Assembly: GCA_021208135.1 (NCBI GenBank)
Contig: JAJOKB010000069.1
Location: 46,565-110,564, forward strand
Length of the DNA stretch: 64,000 nt
Direction of reading: 5' to 3'
Source: Verrucomicrobiota bacterium
GTDB lineage: Bacteria; Verrucomicrobiota; Verrucomicrobiia; Opitutales; Oceanipulchritudinaceae
Shown one piece after another: positions 20,101 to 30,086 of this stretch. The notes beneath the pieces were generated by a model. The model saw only the letters and a list, made by a program, of their open reading frames with translations, was not told the origin of the DNA and did no database searches. Numbering within the stretch: position 1 is the first letter of the stretch; every line of letters starts with the position of its first letter. The position numbers were made by a program, and so were the translations under genes.

Positions 20101-22737
20101 CACAGGTCCTGCAGTGAATCAGCTGACCCATGTTAAGTTGGACATTGGCAATGGCATAGGCCGTGATGCCTTCGTCTTCTGGCAAGCTCAGGCGGGCACC
20201 ACTTACCATATTCAGGTCACAGGTTTAACACGCAGCGGCATTATTGGAGGGATTGGCCCCTTCTCGCTGGATCTTCGCCCCCTGGATGAACATACTGCGC
20301 CTAACTGGCGGTTTGCCAACGCCATGGAACTGGATCCATCCCGTCCGGTATATAATCTGCGAACGCATAGCTATGGTGCCCGCAGCGAACCGGGCGAGCC
20401 AGCACATTCAGGCTATTCCGCTGATGAAACTTTGTGGTGGCGTTTCACCGCTCTGGAGTCAGCGCGGCACGTTTTCAGTACAGCTCTTTCGGAGGGTTCA
20501 CGCGGCTTGACTGTGTACCGTACCACGCAACCAGGCAACCCGACTTTTGCCAGTTTGGTGCCGGTCGCCAACAACGTGGCCACTGCAACTCAACTATTTA
20601 ATGAAGTAGCCTGGTCGGCCATAGCCGGGGAAACGTATTTCATTGTGTCGGAACGGATGCAAGGGGGTCGTGGCAGGCACATTGTGCATTTCCAGCGTGT
20701 GCCAGACAATATAACATTCGCTGGCCGCGCGGCAATTGTCGGCGAATCTGCCCGCATTGAAATCCAGAATCACGGCGCCATTAGGGAACCGGGAGAACCG
20801 ACGTTTGGCGTTCCTTCAGGCTCATTGGGACACCGTTCGCTCTGGTGGGAGTGGACAGCTCCGGCCAGTGGACGCTATCAACTGGATACCATTGGTTCAG
20901 AGACACCCACATCTGAGGATGGCATCGCCTATCCGGATCGTACTATTCTAGGTTTTGATACCCGCCTGGGGGTGTTTGTGGGAACTTCAGCTGGAAATTT
21001 AACCCAGATCGCTGTCAATGACAGTCGCACCAAGGAAAGTTTTGGCAATTCATGGATCGATTTCCAGCGCAATTCACGACTGGAATTCAGTGCCACCGCC
21101 GGTACCACCTACGTGTTTCTGGTCAACGGCGAAAATCTGGACACGATGTCACAACCCAATCAAACCAATACCGGTCTGATAAAACTCAATCTGCAGCGAT
21201 TGCGGGAACCTGCCAATACTCGCTTCGCCAACGCAACCGTGATTGAGGGCACACATTATCACGAAATCACTACCAACTTCGGCGCGGTGAAAGAAAGCGG
21301 TGAACACAACCACGCTGGTCTTTCAGGTGGCCGGTCTTTGTGGTGGCGTTGGACAGCACCGGAAAGTGGCCGCTTTGTCGCCTCCACAGCCGGACTTCTG
21401 TACGATGATTACCACTCCCGCCAAACTGCGATTGCCGTTTACACCGGTACTGCACTGGGTGCGCTCACTCAAATAACTGCCAATCAAAATGGTGCCGGAA
21501 TCAATACCGGTCAAGATACATGGAGTCTGGCTGAATTTGATGCAGTGGCGGGGCAAACCTACCATTCGCGGTGGATGCCCAGATCGCAGGCAACCTTTCC
21601 TTTATTCTGACCAAGCCTCCCGCCAATGACAACTTTGCCGATGCTACCGAGATGCGCGGATCCCGCTGGACAGCTTATGGTCATAATCTCGGAGCGACCA
21701 AAGAACCCGGAGAAACCATGCTGGAGTGGTTTTTCAATCCGCCAAACACCAACTATCGCTCGGTATGGTGGAAGTGGACGGCACCGGTATCAGGAACCAT
21801 CACTGTGGATACTCTTGGCAGCCAAATGTACAATGTGCTGGCGGTGTTTACCGGCGACCGCGTGGATGCGTTGAATCCGGTGACACCTGTGCCAACAGAT
21901 CCTGGTAATCCATTCAATGGAGATGCCAGCGTCAGGGCGCGATCGGGCACTATGAGAGTAACATTTGATGCAGTCGAGGGCACGACTTACTACATCGCTG
22001 TTCAAGGCGCAGGCTTCATAGTACCCTCTTCCGGTCCCATCACCGTTACCCTCAGTGGTCCACCTGCGATACCATTTGCCCCGGATTCCTTCACTGCCAT
22101 GCGCATCAACAGCAACTCCGTGGAATTGCTATGGGAGGACATAGCGGTGGATGAAGAGTTTTACCAGATCGAAAGGTCAAGCGATGGAATTTCTTGGGAA
22201 TTGCTGACCGAAACCACACCGGATGCGACCCGATTCATCGACTTGACCGCACCAGCGGGAACTGCCTTGCCGCACTACCGAATCAGGGCAGTCAACAGTG
22301 TTGGCGCCAGTCAATGGGTGACAGCTGAGAGTATCCAACCGACAGCACAACAGCAGTGGTTAATTCAACATTTTGGCACTGCGCGCGCGTCCGGCAATGC
22401 TTCCTGGAATGCCGATCCAGATGGTGATGGTATTGCCAACTTGATTGAGTACGCGCTGAACGGGCATCCACTTGTGGCGGATTCAGCAGTATTGCCGATC
22501 GCGACCTCAGTAGAGGAAGATGGCATCCTCTACCCTGCCTACTGGATTGAAAAAAATCCGGCAGCCGCCGACCTGCAGTACCGCGTACAATTTTCCCATG
22601 ATCTACGGTTTTGGCAGGATGCAGAGGCAGCAATGGAAATTGTATCTGACACCGATGAAGTTTTGCTGATCCGGGCAATTGAGCCACTGACAGACTTCCC
22701 ACAAATCTATTTCCGACTGCTGGTTGCGCCTCATTGA
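17125..22737 (+). CDS. giant secreted subtilisin-like (S8) protease with eight repeat domains
   Basis: Extracellular serine protease of ~1870 residues after allowing four breaks (A run 17128-17135, ~18527, GC repeat 18650-18661, ~21566). With seven A the N-terminus is a signal peptide (MKKSLRNYSLALIFTLATGL). A propeptide-like region precedes the S8 domain, whose triad is visible: Asp in VGIVDTGIRLTHED, His in HGHGTHCAGT, Ser in SGTSMAAPHVAG, with oxyanion Asn in AASGNF. Eight ~120-140-residue beta repeats follow (NDxFAxA ... EPGEPxHxG ... SVWWxWTAPxSG ... TTYxIAVDG), then a fibronectin-III-like domain and a C-terminal module with DPDGDGIANLIEYAL. It is probably surface-attached and degrades protein or modifies the envelope. 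Confidence 0.88.
18670..22060 (+). repeat. eight tandem PPC-like domain repeats inside the S8 protease
   Basis: Eight diverged in-frame repeats of ~380-420 bp. Each opens with a form of PPNDNFANA, continues with an EPGEP-type loop and an SVWW-WTAPxSG strand, and ends with GTTYxIAVDG. Openings are at protein motifs NDAFAEARP, STLANATPL, NDHFASPTI, NDTFANAIA, NWRFANAME, NITFAGRAA, NTRFANATV and NDNFADATE. They resemble bacterial pre-peptidase C-terminal domains. Confidence 0.75.
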
Positions 22738-22747
22738 TCCCTTCAAC

Positions 22748-22790
22748 AAAGCGCTCAACGTACCACCACGTTTGGCGCTTTATTGATTTT
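22748..22790 (+). terminator. hairpin terminator after the S8 protease gene
   Basis: AAAGCGC (22748-22754) pairs with GCGCTTT (22775-22781), and the inner AACGT (22757-22761) pairs with ACGTT (22768-22772), separated by one 2x2 mismatch. An interrupted T-rich tail (TATTGATTTT) follows. It begins 11 bp after the stop. Confidence 0.7.
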
Positions 22791-22847
22791 CAAAAAAAAT
22801 GCACCGGCACCACTTGCGCAAATGGTGCGGATGAGTATTTCAACTGC

Positions 22848-23420
22848 ATGAAATCATTCATGCTAAAATCCCTGGTTCTGGTGTTCACATTCGCAGTAGC
22901 CACTGTCAGTGGTTCCGCTGCTCATCACATTAAAACAGGTGGTCCAAAACCGATCACTGAAGCAGACTTGCTGGCCGCCCAACAAAGCTGGATAGATGCG
23001 CTGCTTGCCATTGCCGAAACCCACCGCAGTGGCGGCGACTACCGGACATTGGCGGGCGACATCATCGATGCTGCCTACAACTATGCCCACGCCCCGGTTT
23101 TATTTAAACCGACCTTGACCCATGGCGAGCAAACTTTTCGCTACACCCGCGAGGGTGCCCTGGCCTACTTTGTGGGTGGTGATCCGAACTTCCCCAATGA
23201 TTCAGGATTTGCCCTGAAGGGTTGGGTCGCCGTTGAACCAAAGACAGTTTTGGCCTACGTTGAAGGCAACACCGCGCTGACAATGGGTCACTTCACCTTC
23301 ACCAATCAAGACGGCAGCACTGTGACGGTTGAAAAGACCTTTGGCTATCGCCGCGACGACGCAGGCGACTTGCGCATCATTCTGCACAAGTCCACCATTC
23401 CGTTCAACCCAGGCAATTAA
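22848..23420 (+). CDS. small exported protein, NTF2/SnoaL-like guess
   Basis: A 190-residue protein with a signal peptide (MKSFMLKSLVLVFTFAVATV, cleavage probably after GSAA). The mature part has ITEADLLAAQQSWIDALLAI, a helix at the start of many NTF2/SnoaL-like domains, then VLFKPTLTHGEQTFRYTREG, ALAYFVGGDPNFPNDSGFAL and FGYRRDDAGDLRIILHKS. Similar proteins in marine bacteria are often annotated as phosphoribosyl-AMP cyclohydrolase. That seems a misannotation here, because the cyclohydrolase motifs are absent and a real hisI lies at 10500-10920. Function unknown. Confidence 0.7.
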   Translation: MKSFMLKSLVLVFTFAVATVSGSAAHHIKTGGPKPITEADLLAAQQSWIDALLAIAETHRSGGDYRTLAGDIIDAAYNYAHAPVLFKPTLTHGEQTFRYTREGALAYFVGGDPNFPNDSGFALKGWVAVEPKTVLAYVEGNTALTMGHFTFTNQDGSTVTVEKTFGYRRDDAGDLRIILHKSTIPFNPGN

Positions 23421-23439
23421 CCTAGCGCCGGGATTTACT

Positions 23440-24819
23440 TCAAACCTCGGAAATCAATTCGCAAGGTTTGAGCGGTTGGGGATCAAGAATGCGTGCCTTG
23501 GGCAGTCGCGCGGACAATGTATCCCTGAACCAGTCGCGGGCATCCTGGTCACCGTGAGACAGAACGACGGTGGCCGGATGCTTGCTCATTGCCAGTTCCA
23601 CCAATTCCTCCCGGTCGGCGTGCGAACTGATATCCAGCTTTTCTATTCTGGCAGCTATCTTGGATTTATAATCCAGCGCTTTAAATAAAAAGTGGCTATC
23701 CCCCTTGTTTTTAGCCTCCAAAAGCTGACCACCGGGTGTGTCTGGGTCACAATATCCTGAGAAGCACACTGTATTGCGACTATCGCCCAGCAAACTGGCA
23801 CAAACGCGATATGAGGGTGTGTTTTCCACCATCATCCCGCTACTCAATAAATATAAGGCTGATCCCTTGGGTTGCCTTCCCGGTTTCATATCGTCGGAAA
23901 CTTTACGCGCCTGAAGTTGCTTCAGATAATTGCGCTCGAAATTAAGTCCACCCACCTTGCGGGCGATTTGATCGAAATAATCAGCCAGATCGATTCCCAA
24001 ACCAGACACAAAAACGGGAATTTCAGGCAGTTCTCCGGCTCTGCGGGCAGCAGCCAGATAGGCCACCAGTTCTTGCATGCGACCCAGTGCGAAAACCGGA
24101 AACAGAATATGGCCTTTCGCTGCCACTGTCTCCTGAATCAGGCGCACCATGCGTTGCATTTCTTCTGCCCTGCTGCAACCTTGGGCTCGTTCGGTAGCGC
24201 CTCTGGTGGTTTCAATGATAATGGCGTCCGCTTTCTCATGCGGAAATTTGGCACCAGGCAAAATGGTCAGATCATCAAAAAGCGTGTCGCTGCTGACAAA
24301 TAATCTGCGCTTGCGAAACTCCAGGGTAAAGCCGACCGCGCCAGGAACATGCCCGGAACGATGCAAAGTGATCATCAGAGTCTCACCACAGAGGCTATGA
24401 AAAAATTTGGTGTGGTCGGGCATTAATGCCACGAATTTCTTGCTGATGCGCTCAACATCGCCGTGCGTGTAAAAGGGATAATCTTTTATCCCTGTCTCAT
24501 CGCGTTGCCGCATCATAACATTGCAGGAATTATGCAACATCCTCTCGGCAAGCACCATGGATGCCTGAGTCATCACCACAGGCGCATTCGGATGTTCCCG
24601 CAACAAAACGGGCAACGCACCCAAATGATCCAGATGGCAGTGTGTCAATATGACCAAGTCAATGCGCTTGCCTCGCAGCGGCTTTAAATCCGGCAAGCTT
24701 TCCAACCCTGCCCTCTTGGGATGAATCCCGGCATCAATCACCACATTAAATGGACCTATGCTAAGCAGATAACAGTTGGCGCCAATTCCGCCATCGCGGT
24801 TAAGATCAGTCAGTATCAC
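23440..24819 (-). CDS. metallo-beta-lactamase/beta-CASP RNase-like protein
   Basis: Zinc-dependent nuclease family (beta-CASP, as in CPSF73/RNase J and bacterial YSH1-like exonucleases) acting on RNA. Seen: the MBL signature THCHLDHLGALP, His in RSGHVPGAVGF, Asp in VSSDTLFDD; then the beta-CASP insert with PVFALGRMQELVAYL, the RNA-specificity block CFSGYCDPDTPGGQLL, and LDISSHADREEL and VLSHGDQ. Start is the GTG at 24819, preceded by AGGAGG at 5-6 bp spacing; the open frame further upstream shows no domain and is not included. Length 460. Substrate unknown. Confidence 0.9.
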   Translation of the reverse strand: MILTDLNRDGGIGANCYLLSIGPFNVVIDAGIHPKRAGLESLPDLKPLRGKRIDLVILTHCHLDHLGALPVLLREHPNAPVVMTQASMVLAERMLHNSCNVMMRQRDETGIKDYPFYTHGDVERISKKFVALMPDHTKFFHSLCGETLMITLHRSGHVPGAVGFTLEFRKRRLFVSSDTLFDDLTILPGAKFPHEKADAIIIETTRGATERAQGCSRAEEMQRMVRLIQETVAAKGHILFPVFALGRMQELVAYLAAARRAGELPEIPVFVSGLGIDLADYFDQIARKVGGLNFERNYLKQLQARKVSDDMKPGRQPKGSALYLLSSGMMVENTPSYRVCASLLGDSRNTVCFSGYCDPDTPGGQLLEAKNKGDSHFLFKALDYKSKIAARIEKLDISSHADREELVELAMSKHPATVVLSHGDQDARDWFRDTLSARLPKARILDPQPLKPCELISEV

Positions 24820-24822
24820 TAT

Positions 24823-24830
24823 CCTCCTCC
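24823..24830 (-). promoter_or_regulatory. strong Shine-Dalgarno deciding a GTG start
   Basis: GGAGGAGG on the minus strand lies just before GTG at 24819 and fixes the start of the beta-CASP gene 228 bp inside a longer open frame. Confidence 0.8.
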
Positions 24831-25111
24831 GGTAAAAACACGCCAAACGGCATATGACAGTCTGCAAAAAAGTTGTTCCGTATGTCGAACCCTCCAGCAC
24901 AAACAGGGCGGTCAATCCATAGGTTGACCAACCCCAATGATGCCGAAAGGTGTTCTTTAGACTGTAAGCGAGCCCGCATATCGGGTGAATGTCATGTTCG
25001 GACACAAGGCTTGGCAACCGTTTTTTTGCCATCGCTGCAAAATCCAATACTCAGATTGGTACTGGCAAAGTCGGCTTTACATCGTGAGCTACCTGGCTTG
25101 TACTGCTGAAT

Positions 25112-25606
25112 ATGCAATTGACTCAAGTGCAACAATCCGCAGTGCGCCAATGGATCGAGGCCGGCAAAACACTATCTGAGGTACAAACTTTGCTCCGCTC
25201 GGAACACGGGTTGAGTTTAACCTACATGGATGTCCGGTTCCTGGTGGATGATTTGGCCCTGGAAATCAAATCTCCGGCAAAGCCAAAGGCCGATGCCAAG
25301 ACTACCGATTTATCTGCACCAGCAGAAGCGCAGGAACCTGCGGAAGATGATGTTCTCGACATGGATCCGGTTGGCGAACCTGCGTCCGCTGGACCAGTCA
25401 AGGTTAGTCTCGATCGCATCACCCGCCCAGGAGCAGTCGTCAGTGGGCAGGTGACATTCAGCGATGGCACCTCCGCCCAATGGTCACTGGATCAAATGGG
25501 ACGTCTCGGATTGTCAGGTACTGCTCCCGGTTATAAACCCAATCAGCAGGACATAATTGCGTTTCAACAGCGCCTGCAAGAATTGCTCTCTTCCAGCGGC
25601 TACTAA
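25112..25606 (+). CDS. conserved hypothetical protein
   Basis: A 164-residue cytoplasmic protein. N-terminal ~50 residues (QQSAVRQWIEAGKTLSEVQT, LTYMDVRFLVDDLALEI) look like a small helical, HTH-like segment. A variable acidic/alanine-proline linker (~residues 55-92) leads to a C-terminal beta domain (VSLDRITRPGAVVSGQVTFS, AQWSLDQMGRLGL, GYKPNQQDIIAFQQRLQELL). I recall similarly built proteins in Verrucomicrobia but no known function. The epimerase start at 25626 follows 19 bp after the stop. Confidence 0.75.
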   Translation: MQLTQVQQSAVRQWIEAGKTLSEVQTLLRSEHGLSLTYMDVRFLVDDLALEIKSPAKPKADAKTTDLSAPAEAQEPAEDDVLDMDPVGEPASAGPVKVSLDRITRPGAVVSGQVTFSDGTSAQWSLDQMGRLGLSGTAPGYKPNQQDIIAFQQRLQELLSSSGY

Positions 25607-25625
25607 ACAATTTTCCGATGCTTAT

Positions 25626-26633
25626 ATGACAACAGCCAACGATGCTGACCGCGGTACGGTCTTACTGACGGGGGCCGGAGGGTATATTGCCGGAGTTCTG
25701 GCCGCCAAACTGCGGCAAGCCGGCTGGCAAGTGTGCGGCTTGGATCTGCAATCAGGCACGCGCAACGGCATCGAAATTACAGCTGCTGATATTACCAGGC
25801 CTTTGCCAGTGGAAATCTTCGCTGGCGTCGATGCTGTCATTCATCTAGCTGGTAAGGTACACGCTTTGGCAGAGGTCGCTGCCGATCATGATGCCTATTT
25901 TGCAGTCAATACCGAGGGTACCCGCAACGTATTGACTGCCGCTGGCAAGGCCGGAGTACGCCGGGTTGTGCTTTTGAGTACCGTAAAGGCAATGGGTGAA
26001 GGTAATCCTGAGAAAATGCCCATTCAACCGCTGGATGAAAGGAGTCCATGCCATCCATGCGAGCCTTACGGGGCTTCCAAGCTCGCTGCCGAAGAGCTGG
26101 TCCTGAATAGTGGTCTCATTCCCGAGGGAGTTGTCCTGCGGCTGGCGATGGTTTACGGCGGTTCCGATGCCAAGGGCAACCTTCCCAAAATGGCTGACGC
26201 TGTGCGCCGGGGCAGATTTCCGCCTTTGCCAGAGATTGGCAACAAGCGTTCCATGGTTCACGTTGAGGACGTCACTAGCGCAATTTGCCTTGCCCTGGAA
26301 CACCCCGCCGCCGCCAACCAACGGTTTCTGGTTACCGACGGCAATGCCTATTCCACCAGACAAATTCTCGACTGGATGCGGGCGTCATACAACATGAGCC
26401 CCATAACCACCACCGTGCCGATCTGGGTGCTGAAAATCCTGGGCGTGGCTGGCGATCTGATCGGCAAGTTGCGCGGCAGACGTTTCATCTTTGATTCGGA
26501 CGCCTTGCACAAACTGATTGGTTCCGCCTGGTACAGCTCGGCCAAAATCACGCAGGAATTGGGATTCACGCCGCAACACGACCTGCCAACGACCATTCAG
26601 CAGGAAGCTCAACAGTACAATTCAAGATCCTGA
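25626..26633 (+). CDS. NAD-dependent epimerase/dehydratase
   Basis: Extended short-chain dehydrogenase resembling nucleotide-sugar epimerases. Seen: dinucleotide motif LLTGAGGYIAGVLA, acidic residue in CGLDLQ, VDAVIHLAGKVHAL, catalytic Ser/Tyr/Lys as LLSTVKAMG and YGASKLAAEEL, then RLAMVYGGSDAKGNL and a C-terminal substrate-binding part (HVEDVTSAICLALEHPAA). 335 residues from MTTANDADRG; longer starts upstream lie inside the preceding gene. Substrate (probably a UDP-hexose or a similar sugar) cannot be fixed from sequence. The next start is 4 bp after its stop. Confidence 0.88.
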   Translation: MTTANDADRGTVLLTGAGGYIAGVLAAKLRQAGWQVCGLDLQSGTRNGIEITAADITRPLPVEIFAGVDAVIHLAGKVHALAEVAADHDAYFAVNTEGTRNVLTAAGKAGVRRVVLLSTVKAMGEGNPEKMPIQPLDERSPCHPCEPYGASKLAAEELVLNSGLIPEGVVLRLAMVYGGSDAKGNLPKMADAVRRGRFPPLPEIGNKRSMVHVEDVTSAICLALEHPAAANQRFLVTDGNAYSTRQILDWMRASYNMSPITTTVPIWVLKILGVAGDLIGKLRGRRFIFDSDALHKLIGSAWYSSAKITQELGFTPQHDLPTTIQQEAQQYNSRS

Positions 26634-26637
26634 TTTT

Positions 26638-28219
26638 ATGAGGGAGACGCTGGACATAGTCCTGCCCTTGGAGCAATCCGAAAACGAGAACGCCATTCGC
26701 AAGGCCCTGGCTGAGCGTCTGAAGTTGCCAGATTCCAGAGTAATCAACTGGCACTTACTCAAGCATTCGTTGGATGCGAGACAGCGTCAGATCAAGGTGC
26801 AACTGAGGTTGGATGTGGGCATTGATGAACCCCTCGCCCCTCCTCAGCAACCGACTCCGGACTACCCTCAAGTAGATTCAGACATGCCCAGGGCTGTGAT
26901 CGTCGGCTGCGGTCCGGGCGGCATGTTTGCCGCCTTGCGTTGCCTGGAGTTAGGCATCAAACCTATTGTGCTGGAACGTGGCAAAGACGCCTCGGCACGC
27001 AGGTTTGATTTGGCCCCAATCCTGCGCAAGGGAACAGTCATTGAAGACTCGAATTATTGTTTTGGCGAAGGTGGTGCAGGCACCTTTTCCGACGGTAAGT
27101 TATATACCAGAGCCACAAAACGCGGCCCGGTACGCGACATTTATGAAGCATTGGTAGCGCACGGCGCTCCCGAACGCATTCTTGTGGATGCTCACCCACA
27201 CATCGGCTCAAACCTTTTGCCCAATGTCGTCATGGCAATCCGCAAGTCCATTATTGCCAGTGGTGGCGAAGTACATTTCCAATCCAGGGTCACGGCATTG
27301 ATTCGTTCTGGAAAGGAAGTTATCGGCGTCAAATGTGCGGATGGCAAAGTGGTTTTAGCCGATGGAGTCATTTTGGCTACCGGCCACTCCGCCCGCGACA
27401 TATACCGAATGTTGCTGTCCGCTGGCGTCACTCTGGAACAGAAACCTTTCGCAGTTGGTGTGCGCATTGAGCACTCACAAGAGCGGATTGACTCTATACA
27501 ATACCATTTGGCTCCGGGCCACAAGCGTCACAACTTGCTGCCAGCTGCAAGCTATAGAGTAGCCACTAAAATCGATGACCGAGGCGTGCATTCATTTTGC
27601 ATGTGCCCAGGAGGTTTTATTGTGCCCGCAGCAACTGAAAATGACGAGGTCGTAGTCAATGGTATGAGCTTGTCCCGCCGTGACTCAAAATTTGCCAATA
27701 GCGGACTGGTAGTAACTGTCGAACCAGAGGATACTGCAGCCTGTAATGCTCAATTTGGTGTGCTGGCTGGTGTGATGTGGCAGAAAAAAACTGGAGCAAC
27801 TGGCAAAGGAAGCCGGCGGTGGCGGGCAAATCGCACCAGCACAGACTGTCACCGACTTTATTGAAGGTCGGCTATCAGGCTCGCTACCTGCAACCAGCTA
27901 TTTTCCGGGCATTCAAAGCGCTCGACTGGATAAAATCCTGCCGAACTGGATCGTATACCGCATGCGCAAAGGGCTTCAATTATTTGGACAACAAATGAAG
28001 GGATACCTGGGCAGCGATGTGAATCTGATTGGCTTTGAAACGCGCACCAGCTCGCCAGTCAGAATTCCCCGTGATCCTCACAGTTTGGTCCACCCTGAAA
28101 CTCCGGGCCTGTTTCCATGCGGCGAGGGAGCAGGCTACGCTGGTGGCATTGTCAGCGCAGCGCTGGATGGACGCCGGTGCGCGGAAGCCGTGAGTTCCTG
28201 GATACGTGCCAGAAGTTGA
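26638..28219 (+). CDS. FAD-dependent oxidoreductase (COG2509-like; frame break)
   Basis: Flavoprotein of the HI0933/COG2509-like type with an N-terminal ~80-residue helical domain, then FAD-binding VIVGCGPGGMFAALRCLELG, VLERGKDASARRFD, GEGGAGTFSDGKLYTR, ILATGHSARDIYRML and C-terminal GLFPCGEGAGYAGGIVSAAL closing the FAD site. The frame breaks in seven A (27784-27790); six A give QKKLEQLAKEAGGGGQIAPA and an uninterrupted remainder to 28219. Total ~527 residues, usual for the family. Its 3' end overlaps the convergent dxs by 85 bp. Physiological substrate unknown. Confidence 0.88.
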
Positions 28220-30072
28220 GCCTTGATGGCAGCAGGTGCCAAACCATTCTGTGCTCTCAGCTCCTCATTGCTGGATCCATGATCCACAAACACATCCGGC
28301 CAGGCAATGCGTTCCAAAGGTACCTGAAGGTTGGCATCGGACAAAGCTTCCAAAATGGCGGCCCCAAAACCTCCGTGCACGACATGATCCTCAAACGAAA
28401 CTACCAGCAATGCTGTCGCGCATTGTTGTTCGAGGAGTCCTACATCCAATGGTTTGGCAAAGCGGGCATTGACTACTCCAATCGTAACTCCGGTCTCACG
28501 CTCCAGTTCTTCAGCCAACTGCCTGGCTTCTGCCACCCAAGGACCCAGTGCCCAAAATTGCACAGCTTCGCCCTTTTTGATAACCTCGGCTTTACCTAAC
28601 TCTATCAGCACAGGTGCAGCCTTGTAGGGCGTGCCTACCGCCGAACCGCGAGGATAACGAATAAAGGTAGGGGACGGTGTATTCAGACTGGTCCATAGCA
28701 TGTCTGCCAACTCGTCCTCGTCCTTGGGTTGCATGATGATTGTATTCGGCACACACCTCAAATAAGCGATGTCGAATAAGCCATGGTGCGTGGCACCATC
28801 ATTGGGCGACAATCCCGCCCGATCCATACAGAAAGTTACTGCCAGATTTTGCAAACAAACGTCGTGTACAATGCAGTCGTAAGCACGCTGCAAAAAGGTC
28901 GAGTAAATGGCGACGACAGGATGAAAGCCTTCGGTCGCCAAGCCTGCGGCGAACAAAACCGCGTGCTCTTCGGCAATGCCAACATCAAAAAACTGCTTTG
29001 GCAGATTATCCCGCAGGTAAGATAAACCGGTTCCAGGAGGCATGGCGGCAGTGATACCCACCACTTTACTGTCCTTGCGTGCGTACTCCAAAAGTTTCTG
29101 CCCGAATGCATCCTGATAATTGACCGGAACACCAGCCTTGGCAGTCGGCGACTTACCAGTCATAGGATCAAACGGCCCGAGCCCATGGAATTTTTCCGGT
29201 GACGCCAAAGCAGGTTCATAGCCCTTGCCCTTAACGGTCATCACGTGCAGGAGAATGGGTTGCTGACTATCGCGGGCAAACTCCAGATAACTGTGCAAGG
29301 CATTCAGGTCGTGGCCATCAATCGGACCGATATAACGCATGCCAAAAGTTTCAAACAGACTGGAACCCACAAAAAAGTCCTTGGTCTCCTTCTTCCATTT
29401 GCGGGTAAAGCGCAGCAAAGCCCCACCACCGGGCAATTTTGCCAACATCGATTTCATCCCCCGATCTATGCGATTATACACTGGATTGGTGATGATTTCA
29501 TTAAAGTAACGCGCCAGTGAACCCACATTCTTAGCTATCGACCACTCATTGTCATTGAGAATAACAATCAGGCGCTTGGTGGAATCTGCCACGTTGTTCA
29601 AGGCCTCCATGGTGATCCCACAGGTGAACGCTGCATCGCCCAGTACAGCTATAACGCTGTTGTCTTTACCAGCGCGATCCCGCGCCACGGCCATGCCAAG
29701 GGCAGCCGATAACGCAGTGCCGGCATGCCCGGCGCCGTAGCAGTCATAGGGACTTTCTGTTCTGTTTAAAAAGCCACTGAGTCCACCGCCCAGCCGAATG
29801 CGGTCAAAGTCCTCTCCTTGCCTGCCAGTGAACAGCTTGTGAACGTACCCTTGGTGCGACACGTCAAACAACAGCCGATCGTCCGGTGTATTGAACACCC
29901 GGTGCAGGGCAATAGTCAGCTCGACAACTCCCAGATTGGGACCGATATGACCACCGTTGGCAGCAGTGACTTGAATAATTCTTTGCCTCACTTCTTCAGC
30001 CAGGGCGGGCAATTCTTCAGCACGCAGTTGACGGAGATCCGCAGGACTTTTAATGGTGGCCAGTAAAGACAT
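28135..30072 (-). CDS. dxs: 1-deoxy-D-xylulose-5-phosphate synthase
   Basis: Thiamine-diphosphate enzyme joining pyruvate and glyceraldehyde-3-phosphate, first step of the MEP isoprenoid pathway. Seen: HIGPNLGVVELTIALH, DVSHQGYVHKLFTGR, GAGHAGTALSAALGMA, ThDP motif GDAAFTCGITMEALNN with NDNEWSIAKN, GPIDGHD, GIAEEHAVLFAAGLA, DRAGLSPNDGATHHG and FIRYPRGSAVG. Length 645. The last ~28 codons overlap the convergent FAD oxidoreductase gene. It starts 14 bp after xseB; prenyl supply links functionally to menA in this window. Confidence 0.97.
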   Translation of the reverse strand: MSLLATIKSPADLRQLRAEELPALAEEVRQRIIQVTAANGGHIGPNLGVVELTIALHRVFNTPDDRLLFDVSHQGYVHKLFTGRQGEDFDRIRLGGGLSGFLNRTESPYDCYGAGHAGTALSAALGMAVARDRAGKDNSVIAVLGDAAFTCGITMEALNNVADSTKRLIVILNDNEWSIAKNVGSLARYFNEIITNPVYNRIDRGMKSMLAKLPGGGALLRFTRKWKKETKDFFVGSSLFETFGMRYIGPIDGHDLNALHSYLEFARDSQQPILLHVMTVKGKGYEPALASPEKFHGLGPFDPMTGKSPTAKAGVPVNYQDAFGQKLLEYARKDSKVVGITAAMPPGTGLSYLRDNLPKQFFDVGIAEEHAVLFAAGLATEGFHPVVAIYSTFLQRAYDCIVHDVCLQNLAVTFCMDRAGLSPNDGATHHGLFDIAYLRCVPNTIIMQPKDEDELADMLWTSLNTPSPTFIRYPRGSAVGTPYKAAPVLIELGKAEVIKKGEAVQFWALGPWVAEARQLAEELERETGVTIGVVNARFAKPLDVGLLEQQCATALLVVSFEDHVVHGGFGAAILEALSDANLQVPLERIAWPDVFVDHGSSNEELRAQNGLAPAAIKAQLLARIQELTASAHRRPSSAALTMPPA

Positions 30073-30086
30073 TCGCAGTGGAAAAT

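Noticed and set aside
18670..22060. Tandem DNA repeats or CRISPR-like array
   Set aside because: The repetition is at protein level, diverged and in frame, with no short identical DNA repeats.
22848..23420. Phosphoribosyl-AMP cyclohydrolase call for the exported protein
   Set aside because: It lacks the CHTG and metal-binding motifs and has a signal peptide; the true hisI is at 10500-10920.
24820..25047. N-terminal extension of the beta-CASP protein
   Set aside because: A GTG with an AGGAGG site at 24819 begins exactly at the conserved domain; the upstream residues show no domain.
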